Source of the DNA: Ascaris suum
Taxonomy: Eukaryota > Nematoda > Chromadorea > Rhabditida > Ascarididae
Length of the DNA stretch: 64,000 nucleotides
Assembly: GCA_013433145.1 (NCBI GenBank)
Contig: CM024183.1
Location: 3,528,001-3,592,000, forward strand
Direction: 5' to 3'
In this document: positions 22,161 through 43,530 of the stretch, piece after piece
How positions within the stretch are numbered: the first letter of the stretch is position 1
Layout of the letters: each line of letters starts with the position of its first letter
Translations under genes and position numbers: made by a program
Notes under the pieces: model-generated
Seen by the model: only the letters and a program-made list of their open reading frames with translations
Database searches by the model: none
What the model was told of the DNA's origin: nothing

Positions 22161-25100
22161 AATAGGTAAATATTACCATAGAACGACTGCTACGAAGAGG
22201 AGTCGACAGTGAACGCTCTAAAAATGTTTCCGTTGTTTAGCATGAAAAGAAAGAGTTGCGCTCAATTATGTATTTTAAACTGAGTGTTTTGTAACAAAAC
22301 ACTTTGAACTTTTTGAGAAGGAAATAGAAAATTGCTGGGAGCATACTCCAAAAAACGAACTTTTGAATTGATAGCGCACCTTACGGCGTTTGCAACCTCT
22401 CTCCCCTTCCCCTCCCTCATGACATCGCATTTGAGGAGTGTTTTGCTGCATTTTCTTCTTTCCTGATGAAATCGTTTTCACGACATATTAATTTCATATG
22501 AAAGGGATATGCATGTTGTCATCGTTTCTGACTTGATCAGTGCGAAGTGCAATCGGGTAAGTTGTAAACTGTATGCAAGTTTTTATCCTCGAGAGTTCAC
22601 CAACCAATTGGAGGAGGTGGGGGAGGGAGGGGAGCAAGCCATGCTATTGGTTTTAACTTCAAATTTTGTTACCTTAGCTTGAGTGATATTTCCGTTCAAA
22701 ACTATGGGGCAATAAAACAGGGAAATACGACTGATGCCGCCATAATAAGTCTTGCAGATGTAATACGATAATGACCTTTAGAGGGCCACTCCCCACTTCT
22801 CACTTCCCACTGCTCTGATCTTTCCACTCCCCACTCCTCCCTCTCTTCTCAATTTTTTTTGCTCCTCTTGTCCTCCAACTGAATATGTACAAAGCTATGG
22901 TGGATTCGCATATTGCAATGCGCCAACAATTAAGCCAAATAGTCGAAAAATGGAATAAAAGTTTTGAAAGTTTTCCATAGAAACTTTTTGTTAAGAAAAA
23001 TTCCTAGCGAAATGATTTTAAGATTAGAGACACCTGCGTCGAGATTCCACATTCTCTCTTCCTATATATTCCATTGCTACTGATGTACACTCATTGCCGA
23101 CATATATCAAAACACCTCCTCACAACACTCTAAACCACGGTAACGTCGAGTTTAATCTCAGGTAGTACCATGTATTGTTATTGTTCACTTTATCAGGCAC
23201 ATATGTCTGCAATGATACGACCACCTCATGTTCATATTCAAAATTTTTTGTGAGCATCATTGGTTGTGTTTGTGGGGAGTGGATGTCAATATTGAAGTGA
23301 ATGAGTGCACCAATGAGTTGAAAGGCATTAAATGTTGATGTATGTCGATGTGGTGTTGTTTAGCAATCCTGTTTTGCTCGGCACCTATTGCAACCAATAT
23401 GGTCTTCATTTGACTGCTGAATGTTTTCATAGAAAATGCGGTCACTGAGTTATCCACTTCACGCGGAACGCCTGACAGTCGTCTCATGAACGTTGCTTTT
23501 GATTGTGGCTTATTTTGGTCGGACGTAAGTGTTCTTGAAGGGTGGCATAAATTAATCCTGAAGGGCGGTACAAACCGCCGATTTGGATGATGTGATCATT
23601 GTCAACCTATAATTAATGCTGTCATAGGGATTGGTTGTAAGCGACTACTTCTTTCCTTAATGACGTGCTCATTCTTTGATATGATTGTGCTAAGAGCCGA
23701 TGCCACGAATATTTTTCAACGTGTTTTCTTATATTGCCTCCGTTTTAGGTTTTTTGGAAGCAAAATACTAAATTATCATGGGAAACGCATTATTATACCT
23801 CAACTGCACCTATATCACCTGAATTATTTTCCTATTCCATTATCGGGTAACTGCTATAGCTCAATTTAAAAAAAGCCTTCTAGAGTATAAAAACTTTTTA
23901 TTTCGCCTAGCTCATCACTGGTGTACACCTGAAAGGTTTCTGCCTGTCATTCTTTGTCACCAAACGTTGCAAACACTCTAAAGAAGCAAAATATCATTCC
24001 ATGGTTATATAATAAATTCTTTTAATGAGCAAATCATGAGCATTAGAATAGAGCCGTCTCCAGTCTATTATGTGCTGGTCTATTAGGTAGTTAGGGTTTA
24101 TGGCAGTAGTAAACCAATGATAGCAAAAAGCATTTCGAACAAATCTACGCATAAATAATGTCAACTTAGCATTTGCGTATTACAAATTATTTTCATTTCC
24201 GATTGTAAGAAATTTTCAACGAAATTTCGCTTTAAAATCTCAAATATTCCAAAATTTGCCGAATTTAGAATTTTCCAAACTTCTGCACAAATATGCGCAA
24301 TTCCATAGTTCCTTTTTTTTCAAATAATTGAGCTCAGATTTCAGTGAATTAAGTATTGGAGGTGTTATTTATTCAATCAAGTAGTGTCATATCCTATAAG
24401 GAGATGGTATATTGTCCGCTTGCTACCGTAATGTTAGCCAATACCCATCAAAACACCTAGCAATATAAATAGGAGTGTATCATACTATATTTATTTACTA
24501 GTATTGAGTATTAATACTTGATTTTTTTCAAAATCTCTTCGATTAATCAACTGCTAATGAACAGAAAAAAATAGCGATTTCGAATTTAATAACCAAACGA
24601 AGAAATTGTGAATTCTTTAAGGAGTTTTTTTGCATTCGAAATTGAATCCTTTGCATTTTGTATGATGTCGATTATCACTATAAAGAATATTTTCTGCAAA
24701 TTTAAAATATTATAATGCATTAGCACAATGGCGCTGAATTAAAATGAAAATTTGTAATGGTTCAAAGAAATTGAAAGACCTTCTTTAGTGTTATATGATT
24801 TTATATGAGAGTGGAAACTGAAAGACTGTGGTATCACCATTATTCTGAAACGTATATTTGAACATTGTTCGTGGAAATGAATGGCTTGAATTTCGTTAGT
24901 GATCACCGATCACTTTGATATACCTTCTTTATAAGCCATATTGATGTTTATGAGAAAATAATAGGAATGAATGACCTCTTTAATTGTTTATTATGATATA
25001 TATAAAGGGCAAAAAATAACTCGAACAAAACAGATAGTTAAACTTATTGGATTAAACGAACAAATTCCAATAGAGAATCGAAAAGTTCAAATTCCTTCTG

Positions 25101-27130
25101 CACTTTTCCGTTCAGTTTTCACTAATGAATTCGGATTTCAGCAATAATTATTAACGCTAAATAAAAATTCCGGAGTTTTCTCTCAAAGATTTATAATTAG
25201 TCATACAATTTTTATCAGCTACTTATTATTTTTTTTACTTATCATACAAATCATACAAATTTATCAGCTATTTATCATGCAAATTATCACCAAATGCGTG
25301 GAACTTGTCATATTATGCTCTAATAATTACTGTACTATTAGTGATCAATAGTTATCTTTGGATTGAATTTTTTTTTTCCTATTTGCCGTTATTATTTCGA
25401 TTCGTTCTTTTCATAAGAAATTGAAGAATTTAATGCTTTATTCTTTTAACGCTACCGACGCCTAACCTCACTGATTAACAACTTCGTCCTAAAAAGAATT
25501 GATTTCTATTGCATGTTACAATATCTTCATATAAACGAAACTGACGTCGAACTCGTTTGCGCAAAAGTTTAGTTCATCATATTCGTCACGTGGCTTATTT
25601 GTCGTTATTGTTCGTTTCAATGCGTATTAGCCGCATGCATTTATTAGTGATCAATGCTTAATTACAGGTATTTCAACGTTGCTTTTAAAAATTCGTTTTT
25701 AATCGACTTGCATTCGCGATTCATTTCTCGTCTATTAAAATAATCCAACAAACCTTACTGCACTTTTTTTTTGTTGAAATTTCCGATCAACTGCATTTTT
25801 TTTCGTGCATTTTTGCAGATCTCTTTCGAAAAAATGCATTATGCCTAGCAAAAGCGCATTATCGCGATGTCGCTTCAATATACGTTCATATATTTTCGTT
25901 CAGTAGTTTCAACTCTGAAATCATTGCAACTAGAAACGCCAAAATCGATTTACTAAATGCGTACAGCATAAGAACGAACTACAGAAATTTTCATGTTGAT
26001 TTTCAACTTCAAATAAAATGGTAAACGCTCTAAGGTGGTGAAAAATTTCCAAGGGTTGAGCCTAGATTTGCTTAGTCTCTTGGAGCACCTAAAATATCAA
26101 GCGCCATTGTGGATATTTTTCGTTTATAACCTGCAGAATTAGTTGATCAGCTAAAGAGGAATAAAAAGCACATGTCGACCTACCTCTTCTGCCTTCTCCA
26201 ACTGTTCTTTGCTTTAAGTGCAATTCAAAATAAATCATCCAATTCGAATTTATCTGCGATGTTTTGCAATGAATGCTCGATGCAAATATTGCACCGTATT
26301 TTTAGCTAGCACAAAATCTCTTGTATTATATCAATATGTGGCATTTCAATCTAGAAATTGAAAAGCGATTATAAGTTCAGTTTGCAAAATAAAATAATCT
26401 GCAAGTATTACTTTATAACACACTATGACTCTCTTAAGAGTGTTATTCAATAACAAATAATCTGCATTTGCAAAAAGAATTTACATTCATAGTCAAATTG
26501 CATTCAGTAGAACGTTTATTGCAACGATAATTGTACGACATCGATCAAACCTCATTTAGGCGTTGGTCTTATATGGTATCAACATTGACGCCTCATGCAA
26601 TGATATTTGATTTCGAGTATTTATGCAATGCAAAAATAGAATAGTGAAAAACTAATCAATATGAATGCTCAAATAAATCGATTTTACTTTGTATCGCAAA
26701 TATTTTTGAGAGGTTAGATAGAAGTTTTAAATTTTTCAAGAGATAAGTTGAAAACAAACATTTAAAAAAAGTACAGAAAAGAACAACAGAAACTTATAAG
26801 AAATGCATTCGTAAAATGTGGAAAATTATCAATAATAGCATTCGTATAATCGAAAAAATATAGAAAATTTGATTATCTCTTCACATATCAAGAAGAAGTC
26901 AAATAGAGGAAATCGTTGAAATGATAAATTACGAATTTCAAAGAGATTTCAACTGAAATCTTTATCAGGCAATTAGGCTAATATTGCTTACTGCAATGAA
27001 CATAGGAAATTGTAAAATTATGAAAAGAATTAAATAAACGGTGAAGGCTAGCACAAACAATCGAAATCCTTCAAACCTACGACACACAGTGGTGATTCTA
27101 ATCGCATAATATGCATATATGTTACTAAAA

Positions 27131-27195
27131 TGAGTATTCTATTCCATTCTATCCTATTCTATTCGATTATATTATATTCCATTCTGTTCCATTTG
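27131..27195. repeat. degenerate ATTCT/ATTCC pentamer array
   Basis: About 13 imperfect five-base units of the form ATTCY or CTATT. Confidence 0.8.
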
Positions 27196-28955
27196 AAAGA
27201 ATTGAATGTTTCACAGTTTTTGAGGGAGAACCCACCTCTTTCCAATAAAAAACAAACAAGTAGATTTCCGCTTTATTTCTTACCACGTATGGGAAGCAAG
27301 CTTTGTTGAAAAAGTAACAAACTGCAAAAGTTTTTGAGAAGTGAGGAGCGGGGAAAGGGCAGGATGGCTATATTAGGCTGTCGATTATATAAGAGGAAAT
27401 GAGTGAGGTGTGTGTCAAGAAGAGTTGTCTGTCGCACACACACACAATACCGATATCTTATCTTGCACGAGAATGCAGGTTCTGGGATCGAATGCCGTGT
27501 CAGCCAGAGGTCAGTCGATCACCTCACGTTTTCATCATCCTGTTCGATCGGTCGATTTTCAAAAGTTGCGTAATTAAAGTGCTCATCAATCAAATTTTCT
27601 TTTCGTTGACCTGATCTTTCCTCTAATGCGTTGCTGTCTTCTAAACTGCTCGTCTTGTTTGCCATTATTAGGCTATGGCTGATTGTTTCGTTTTTTTGCT
27701 CATTCGCATATAAACAAATTAGATGCTTACCTCAGTGAAGTATCTCATGAGCATCGCTTCAACTGATTTCACTAGAAGTTGCAATTGTGCAATAGGTCTT
27801 AACAATTTGCTAATGGTATAGTATATATGACGGTTGAATTATTTGCACTTTATTGCACATTTTTTATTATTTGCTGGTAATTTGTGAGAGCGGTTGGTCT
27901 CAATAGCCAATTGCAAACTAATGCCTTCGATACTTTCAATACCTAAACGTTCACATCTTGGTCACGTTTCGACCTTACCAACATGATAATGTCGAACAGG
28001 GTGTAAAGTTCATTTCTCATTTATGGATCCATCACCTTCCGCGATCGGCCAGCTTCTCATCTTACGACCTCTCATTTATAGCGTTATTCGTTGTTGTGGC
28101 AGTTTCAAAACGTTACTATACTTCACCGTTGAATTAGAATCTCCTCTTTTAGTTCGTACCATAAGTCTTATATTTTAACTATCAATCAACGTAACGCATA
28201 CAAATTAATGGCAAATAGCATTGATTTTTTTTTTTTTTTTTGAATTCATTCACTCGATTGATATTCATAGAAATCACATTTATGAGAAAACTTCAAAAAT
28301 TACTTTCTATCTGTAAACTGTTCATAAAAATTTCCATTGTTTTTTTTTCTTTTCTTCATTGTATTCATATTAGTGCATACAGTCACGGTGATTACCATAA
28401 GTGGACAAAAACGAAAATTTTTACTATTTCGTGATGCGGCTCCACCGTTTATAGATTATCGCATAGGATGGGTAGAAGAATGAATTAGAATTTACTTCAA
28501 GCGGTAAGTAAAAGGCGACTTCCGAAGAATAGACTCTCATGTGAACGTTATGAAAACTTTTCATTTTATTTCAGCACAAATTTTTTAAGTATTCCAGTAA
28601 TTTGAGGTTTTTTTTAGGGAGGTAGGACAGTGAATATAGTAGACTCAATATCTTCTAAATAAATCGTCGTAAGTTTTTAAGTCCGATAATTGCATTAATT
28701 TCTATTTGAAAGTTGATCTATTGTAAATTATTTCCATAGCATTTGTAGTGCGCAGATGTTTGCAAAAAGAAATAAGAAAAAGCGGAAGGAAACCTGATTG
28801 AACAATTGTCAGCATTCATTAGCGTTACGTACAATCACAAATTTATCTCGTTCAAACAAAAACCCACGCCCTCGGGAGCAGTACCGCTTTACATTTTCAT
28901 TCTGCAATGAGTGCTCCAAAAATTGTGGCACTATTTTGCTGTAATATTACCTCGT

Positions 28956-28972
28956 CCCCCCCCCCCCCCCCC
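28956..28972. repeat. poly-C tract (17)
   Basis: Uninterrupted run of C, that is G on the minus strand. Confidence 0.9.
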
Positions 28973-29544
28973 TACTCCCTCTCTCCTCTCACATCCTCTT
29001 TTCCATTTCTTATCCAATAAGTTTCTTTCTGTTTCTTTGAGAAATTCTTAAAACACGTTGAATATTGCTTTGTCCAAATAAAATACTTCTTAACAGTTTA
29101 TCTGATATGAAATTCAAGCAAAGAATTGACCACATCTTCTTTGTTTCAATGAATATTTAAGCATCTCTGGGTGACCGATTGGTTGATGTCGGTGAAATAA
29201 ATTCAAGTCTTGCAGAGTAGGCTCGAAAATTCGACTGAAATTTAGGATTTTTTGGAGGGAGAAGGATTCAGATGAGCCTTTTTTCAAGTGGTACTATTCA
29301 CCAAATCTTCATACATTATAATATTGGCAAATTAACTGACAAATTCTAAACTTCTGCTGAAGAAAGGAAAAATTAGTGGGCGTATTCCATTTTGTGATAC
29401 GTAATGCTCTCTGTATGATTTGTAATCTGCGTAAGCGAACGGCACTCACGTTGACGAATCATTTTGTGACGATAGCGAATTCTTCTTAGACACATGATAT
29501 ATGTGATTGTTGTGGTGTAGCGATGACGATATACTCTAATTCAA

Positions 29545-29810
29545 TTGCCACCTTTACTCTTTGTCTACTTCTTATTATTGCTTACCTATAACCTTTACTT
29601 CTTATTTGTAGTTGCTTGTAATTTTTACTCAGTTATTATTCATTGCTCATAACTTTCACTCCTCATTACTACTGGTCCATAACCTTCACTTACTTCTTAA
29701 TACTTATCACTAACTTCTTACTCACTTATTTCTTTGTATAAGCTGCTTATAACCCGTAGTTCTGCTTGCTTGTAGTCTAATAACTCCTATTTCATTACCT
29801 ATAATAAAGT
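29545..29810. repeat. degenerate 30-bp minisatellite
   Basis: The core ATAACYTTYACTY recurs with its AACYTTYACT part at 29591, 29621, 29651 and 29681, exactly 30 bases apart. Weaker copies lie on either side (29551, 29711, 29751). Units also share TTGCT or ATTACT before the core. Confidence 0.75.
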
Positions 29811-32800
29811 GTGCAGCGCATAAATGCGCACAGTTTGAATCGGTAGTGCAATGAGGAATTCAGCTCTCTTTGCACAGAAAATGTGTTTTTGGTTTCGCTC
29901 ACTCGTTGCAATCATGTTGCTCATCCGTCTCTAATTTTTCACGACGGTGAAAGCATCTTCATAGTGGAATTTGAGTCAATAACAATAGAAATGTTCAGTG
30001 AAAAAATTCATTGCGCAACTAAATGTGTTGAATAAATTTTCTTCCTAATGGATTTTACCTCTTTTTTTTTGCTGTTTATAGTCGGATTTATGCGCATTAC
30101 TTCTAATACTGTATATATTTTTTGAAATAAAGTATAGTAAATTGTCAAATACACTATATTCTTCAATTTTCTCTAAATTGATAAATATCGTAAATTATGA
30201 ATGGAAAAATTTTAATGAACGGAAAAAATTTTTTCATAGATAAGAAAAATATTGTGAGTGAAAAGATATTTCATAATTCTAGTATTCCATTAGTATTTAT
30301 TGAATAAAATTTATAATTTAATATCTCACGTGAAATTTTTATGGAAGATTATAGGGATGAATTCATTACTTCTTTTAAAAGTTCATTATTTGCGAAAAGC
30401 AGATAATTTCTTATAAAATAAACTTGATTAACTAACATATATATGGAAATATAATGCCTTATAAACGTTGGAAATTATCACAGTTGTGTTTTGCCTCAAA
30501 TTAGTTTAAATAACGAAATAATTCGGCGAATGAAGTCAGTCATTGGAAGATAATCTCTCATTTCATAATCCACTTTGCTCCTTTGATCTTTTGAGAATTT
30601 AATTTATCTAAGGGACATTTACTGCCGATAACTTGTTCATGATCGTTGATGAATGAAGTCGCTTCTAGATGATCGTTGAATGAAATCGCTTCTCACTATA
30701 GTATTGGAAACTGTTGAAAGGTTGTTATCAAATTCTGATCTCATTGCGATGTTCGATCGACTGGACAATTGCATTAACTTGATGTTTTTTCTTAGCATTA
30801 CTAGTATCTTTAACTGCAAGAAGTGACCAATGGTCATTTAATTAACAAAAAAAAAGAGAATTTAGAATGCGATTGGTTTTCGAATTTCTTTTTTTTTCTC
30901 TTCAGTGATATTAAGTTATACTTGAGTTAATTTTCACCTAATGAAAAAATTCGATAAGTGGAAAATTCCGCTTTGAATTTTCCTTCTGAGTTTTCTAGAA
31001 GAGGGAATTGAATTTTCAACTTCTATCCTTCTGAATTAAAGGTTTACTATCTATTTTAATAATTATATTCGAATTATAACTAAAGGACTTCATCGGATTA
31101 TTCATTTCACATTTATTTTCGATTAATGCACTCATGAATTTCAATCCATTTAGGAAACCGGCGAATATTTGATGCATATTGCGATTTCATAGTGATATGG
31201 TATCCCATTACAAACGGGCTTCGCTAAAAGAATATTCGTTCATTACATTATAGGCTTTTTTTTACTTAAATTTTGATTGATAACTATAGAGATTCCGCTT
31301 CATATGTATCAAATTTTTGAGTTTCTTCTCTGATGCTTAAGAAGACAATTTCTTTGGGAAAAAAAAGAGTGCAAAATTTCTTCTTTATTTATTCAACGAA
31401 TGAAAAATTCGAATTGCAAAAGAGATAAGATAAAAGCAACGAAATTTATATTCCACCTATTTTCAAATAGTTTTATGATTTTCTTCGGCCAGAAAGTTTT
31501 CAACGCTGAAAATTACGAAAAATTTGAAAAATGCTTCTTTTTTTTTTGTTCTTGAGTTGTCCAGGAATTATTTCGATAATCGTTGCCTTCTATATGTTTA
31601 GTTATTACCGGCATTATATTATTTATATGAAGTTTATGTTACAATAATCGAAAAATAGAGTAACTTTATTCATTTTCATTTCCAAGAGATTAATTTTAAT
31701 TCTGATTCTGAGCCTTTATTTATGAGCGTTATTTCCGTTTACGGCGGATCTTCATTCGAATAGGCTACTTTCTCGACGAATCTTCCATATTTCAATGATC
31801 TTGAACATCAAGCACGATTATCACTTCAGACGTTATCGAAAACACCCACTATCTCTTTTTTTTTCTTCACTAAGAGTTAAAAAAAGGTTAAAACTATTGT
31901 TTTCACTACCATTTTCATTCTGTTTTGTAGTGGAAAATATGGAATTCCTGTTGAGATATCGCTTATGATGATTCATAATGAAAAAATGAAGTTCTCTCAT
32001 TCTAAGCAATATAGGTTTATCCATTTTTCTCAACACATCACAACGATGCTTTTTTATGGCGACAATTTTTTAATTTCATTTAGTAATTTCATTAATCGTT
32101 CAAGAGATCGCTGTAAATTCTCCCAGCAAATACGTTCATTCTAGGTGAAAATCATATGAACCCACTGATTTATCACCAATATTGATAATAAACTTGAAAT
32201 CCCTCGGAGTATAGCTGAAATTATGACTGCAACTTATCGCTGCAGGTATAACAATTAATGAGCAATTATGCGACGAGAAAAGCAAATAAAATTCGCACAT
32301 GAAATGTGAATCATTCATTCAATCATCTTATCTAAAACGTTTTAATCATTATTTCTTAGCATAGGTTGACTATAATAGCCAACTTTTGGATGAAATCCTT
32401 ATCTGAAGGATGCTCAAAAATTTTTTCGATTGTTGGAAGAAATTCAAATGATATTCACTATATTTCAGCTTGATTTATTTCAGGGTTAATTCAAAAAAAA
32501 AAAACATATTGAGATAGCTGCATTGTTGCTATACGTTTTTCTTTTCCACATTGCTAAAGTCATCGATGTCACTATACAGTAACATAGCCTTTTCGTACTT
32601 CTATGGCATTTAAATCTATTATATTTGTTCAGTTTAAATTTCTATGCATATATTGTGCTATACCAATTGTGGAATAGTGAAGTTACCATCACATTCTGTT
32701 AGAATCCTCTAAAAATTTACTTCCTTTCCTCATCACTCTTCTTTCTAATGTGTTGAGGCAAATTTTCCTCAATAGACGATTTCATTTCTACGCATCGAAA

Positions 32801-34950
32801 TCGATATCTTTTAGTGTTTCTTTATTATGTATATTCTGTATCCTTCGTTAAAAAATATTAACAACGATGGCGATAATTTTTTGAGAAAGGATTTGAAAAC
32901 CTAAGAGGAATACATGATTTGGAAATGACAACTTTATGATCTCAATAAAAAAAAAACAAATTACTTTGGAGGAATTACAATAATCAATCAATATATTCAG
33001 CAATCAATCATATCTGGAACATTTCAGAAGAATCACCGAAACTGTCCCATAAGGAACAGCATTCAAAACGTTTAATCTGTTTAGACACATCTTGTGGAAG
33101 AAGGGCAACATATCAAGGCCGTGTTATTCAACGAAGTTAAGGCGGGATTACATGAATGGCCCAGCATGTCTAGAAAAAACGGGAAACGTATAGTTGGAAA
33201 GGAACAGGACCAATGAGGTCTTCTGGAAAAAGAGGGCAGTGTTCGGCGATGTTGGTCAACACGATTGGCAATGGATTTTGCCGTTTAATATACAGGCTTC
33301 TGATCGAGAAGAGTGAACGATTCTTTTAGTTTCATTATCGTGATGAAGAGCTCAGTCAACGGGGGCTTCAAACGAGGGAAATAGTCCCGCTCCCTATGGT
33401 TACTAATATCTGACAATAAGCAATACGGGCATTTAAATATCGTTCAAGATATCACTTAAGGCAACATTATCCAAACGGTCATTAAACGGATGTGCCGCTT
33501 CCTATAGCTATACTGCACGGCCAAGTAAATATGGCTTCTTTTCAAAACAGACACGACTCATTTGTGGGCCTTGGAATGAATCGGTGATTGAATTCTTTAT
33601 TTCAGCAATTTCCAAAGTGAGCGTTTTAATATTGTTGGTTTGCTGAGTTCATCGAGATATTTTTCCCACCTATGCTTGAAAAGTGTTCGTCCAGTTGATA
33701 GAGAGAGTGCTCTAAGTGAATTTATTTCGGAATTTCGACTTCTCAGATGCTATCCTGCATAACATTCTGGCGGTTATATTGAAGTCTTCATCAATTTCTG
33801 TGCTTTAAACTTCACCTTTCTTTCCTTCTCCCGGATTTTTTTTCGAAGTATTTGGTGGAGAGGTCTCGTCCAAGAATTTCGAACCGGACTATGCCATTAC
33901 TGGGGACGATTTGGGGAATTTATTGCGTATCTTCATCGACTACGATCTCGCTATTGCTCCGCCTCCTCTCCCAGTCCTCCCCTCAGTCATGGCCCCATAT
34001 TGCCGCCATTCCTCACGGGCATCGCAAATAATTTATTACAATGTGGGTAGAAAACGAGTGTGATGGTTTGGTGGAAATGCCTACGCTGTCGCGACAGGGA
34101 GCCAGCTCCGAGGTGTTCTCTCCTTCCTTCTCTCTCCTCCCTCCCTTTTCTTTTTGCAACTCCAGAACACTTACTTCTTGATAGCAGAAGATTGCTCAGA
34201 TTTTCGCTAGTACAAGTTAATAGGCTCTCTGTTATTGCAAGCTTTTCATGGCCAAGATTTTCAAGGTTTTCAAACGAAGGAAGGAATATTTATATAAGCG
34301 AAGAGTTTATAAGGCAATTTTAGAATACGAAAAGAAATAAATTGGTCATTCATGAATCAGAACTTTTTTCTCGTTTTTTTTTAGAATGGAGTAAATTCCT
34401 TCGAAAAAAAAAACTCATTGATAATTCGTACAAACGTTCTAATTAATTGATATGACGTATATAGATCAGTTAATTAATGTCATCTAAATATCGCATTCGT
34501 TGCAGACGTTTACCTATTGCTTTTCTTTTTTGAAATTTCTATCGTGAAATTGTTAAGAAATTTGATGAGAATCGATGATTTTTAAGCGATAAATTGCTAT
34601 TCGCTCAATTCTCTTCTCGACGACCGCAAAAAAATCTTCATTACGATCCTTCATTATTACCTTTTTTTTTCTTCCTTACGAGCTCATTTACAAGTTCAAT
34701 CTTCAAAAGAACAAACTTTTAACGGTTTATGTTAAAAGTACTCAATTTTGCATAATTTTTAAGTTTATTGGACAAACCATATTAAGTACTCAATTTAAGT
34801 ACTTGGAATTAAGTATTTAGGTACGTTTTTAGTACTCATCAGGTACATATTAAATATTGAAAGGAGAACTTCGTTTCGCTACTACGAATTTATTTCGAAA
34901 GATGTTGTGTATCGCTTCGATTATTATCGAAATAAATTGCTTTATAATCC

Positions 34951-34960
34951 TACATTCTAG
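34951..34960 (+). promoter_or_regulatory. 5' splice acceptor, probable spliced-leader site, SLC17-type gene
   Basis: TACATTCTAG ends 44 bases before the ATG with no in-frame stop between. It could receive a spliced leader or a non-coding first exon. Confidence 0.5.
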
Positions 34961-35004
34961 GCAATAGAGGAATCACCAATCGTGATCAATTCTATCGGAA
35001 TATA

Positions 35005-43496
<8,492 letters not shown>

Positions 43497-43524
43497 TTGA
43501 ACTTATTACTAGAATTGTAATGAC

Positions 43525-43530
43525 AATAAA
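43525..43530 (+). terminator. AATAAA polyadenylation signal, SLC17-type gene
   Basis: A perfect AATAAA lies 29 bases after the stop codon, as expected for a short nematode 3' UTR. Confidence 0.75.

Larger units (their letters stand above)
20713..34960. other. gene-poor AT-rich region
   Basis: About 14 kb with no exon chain that could be supported on either strand. It holds an RTE fragment, an ATTCT-like array, a 30-bp minisatellite and poly-G/C tracts. GC-richer patches near 33.0-33.5 kb and 33.8-34.3 kb have no readable long frame and may be old repeats or control DNA of the next gene. Confidence 0.6.

Noticed and set aside
27478..27525. tRNA B-box-like GGGATCGAATGCC
   Set aside because: No A box or cloverleaf could be drawn around it. 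No tRNA gene was found in the window.
33000..33560. GC-richer stretch thought to be a transposase relic
   Set aside because: All frames are interrupted and no transposase motif could be recognised.
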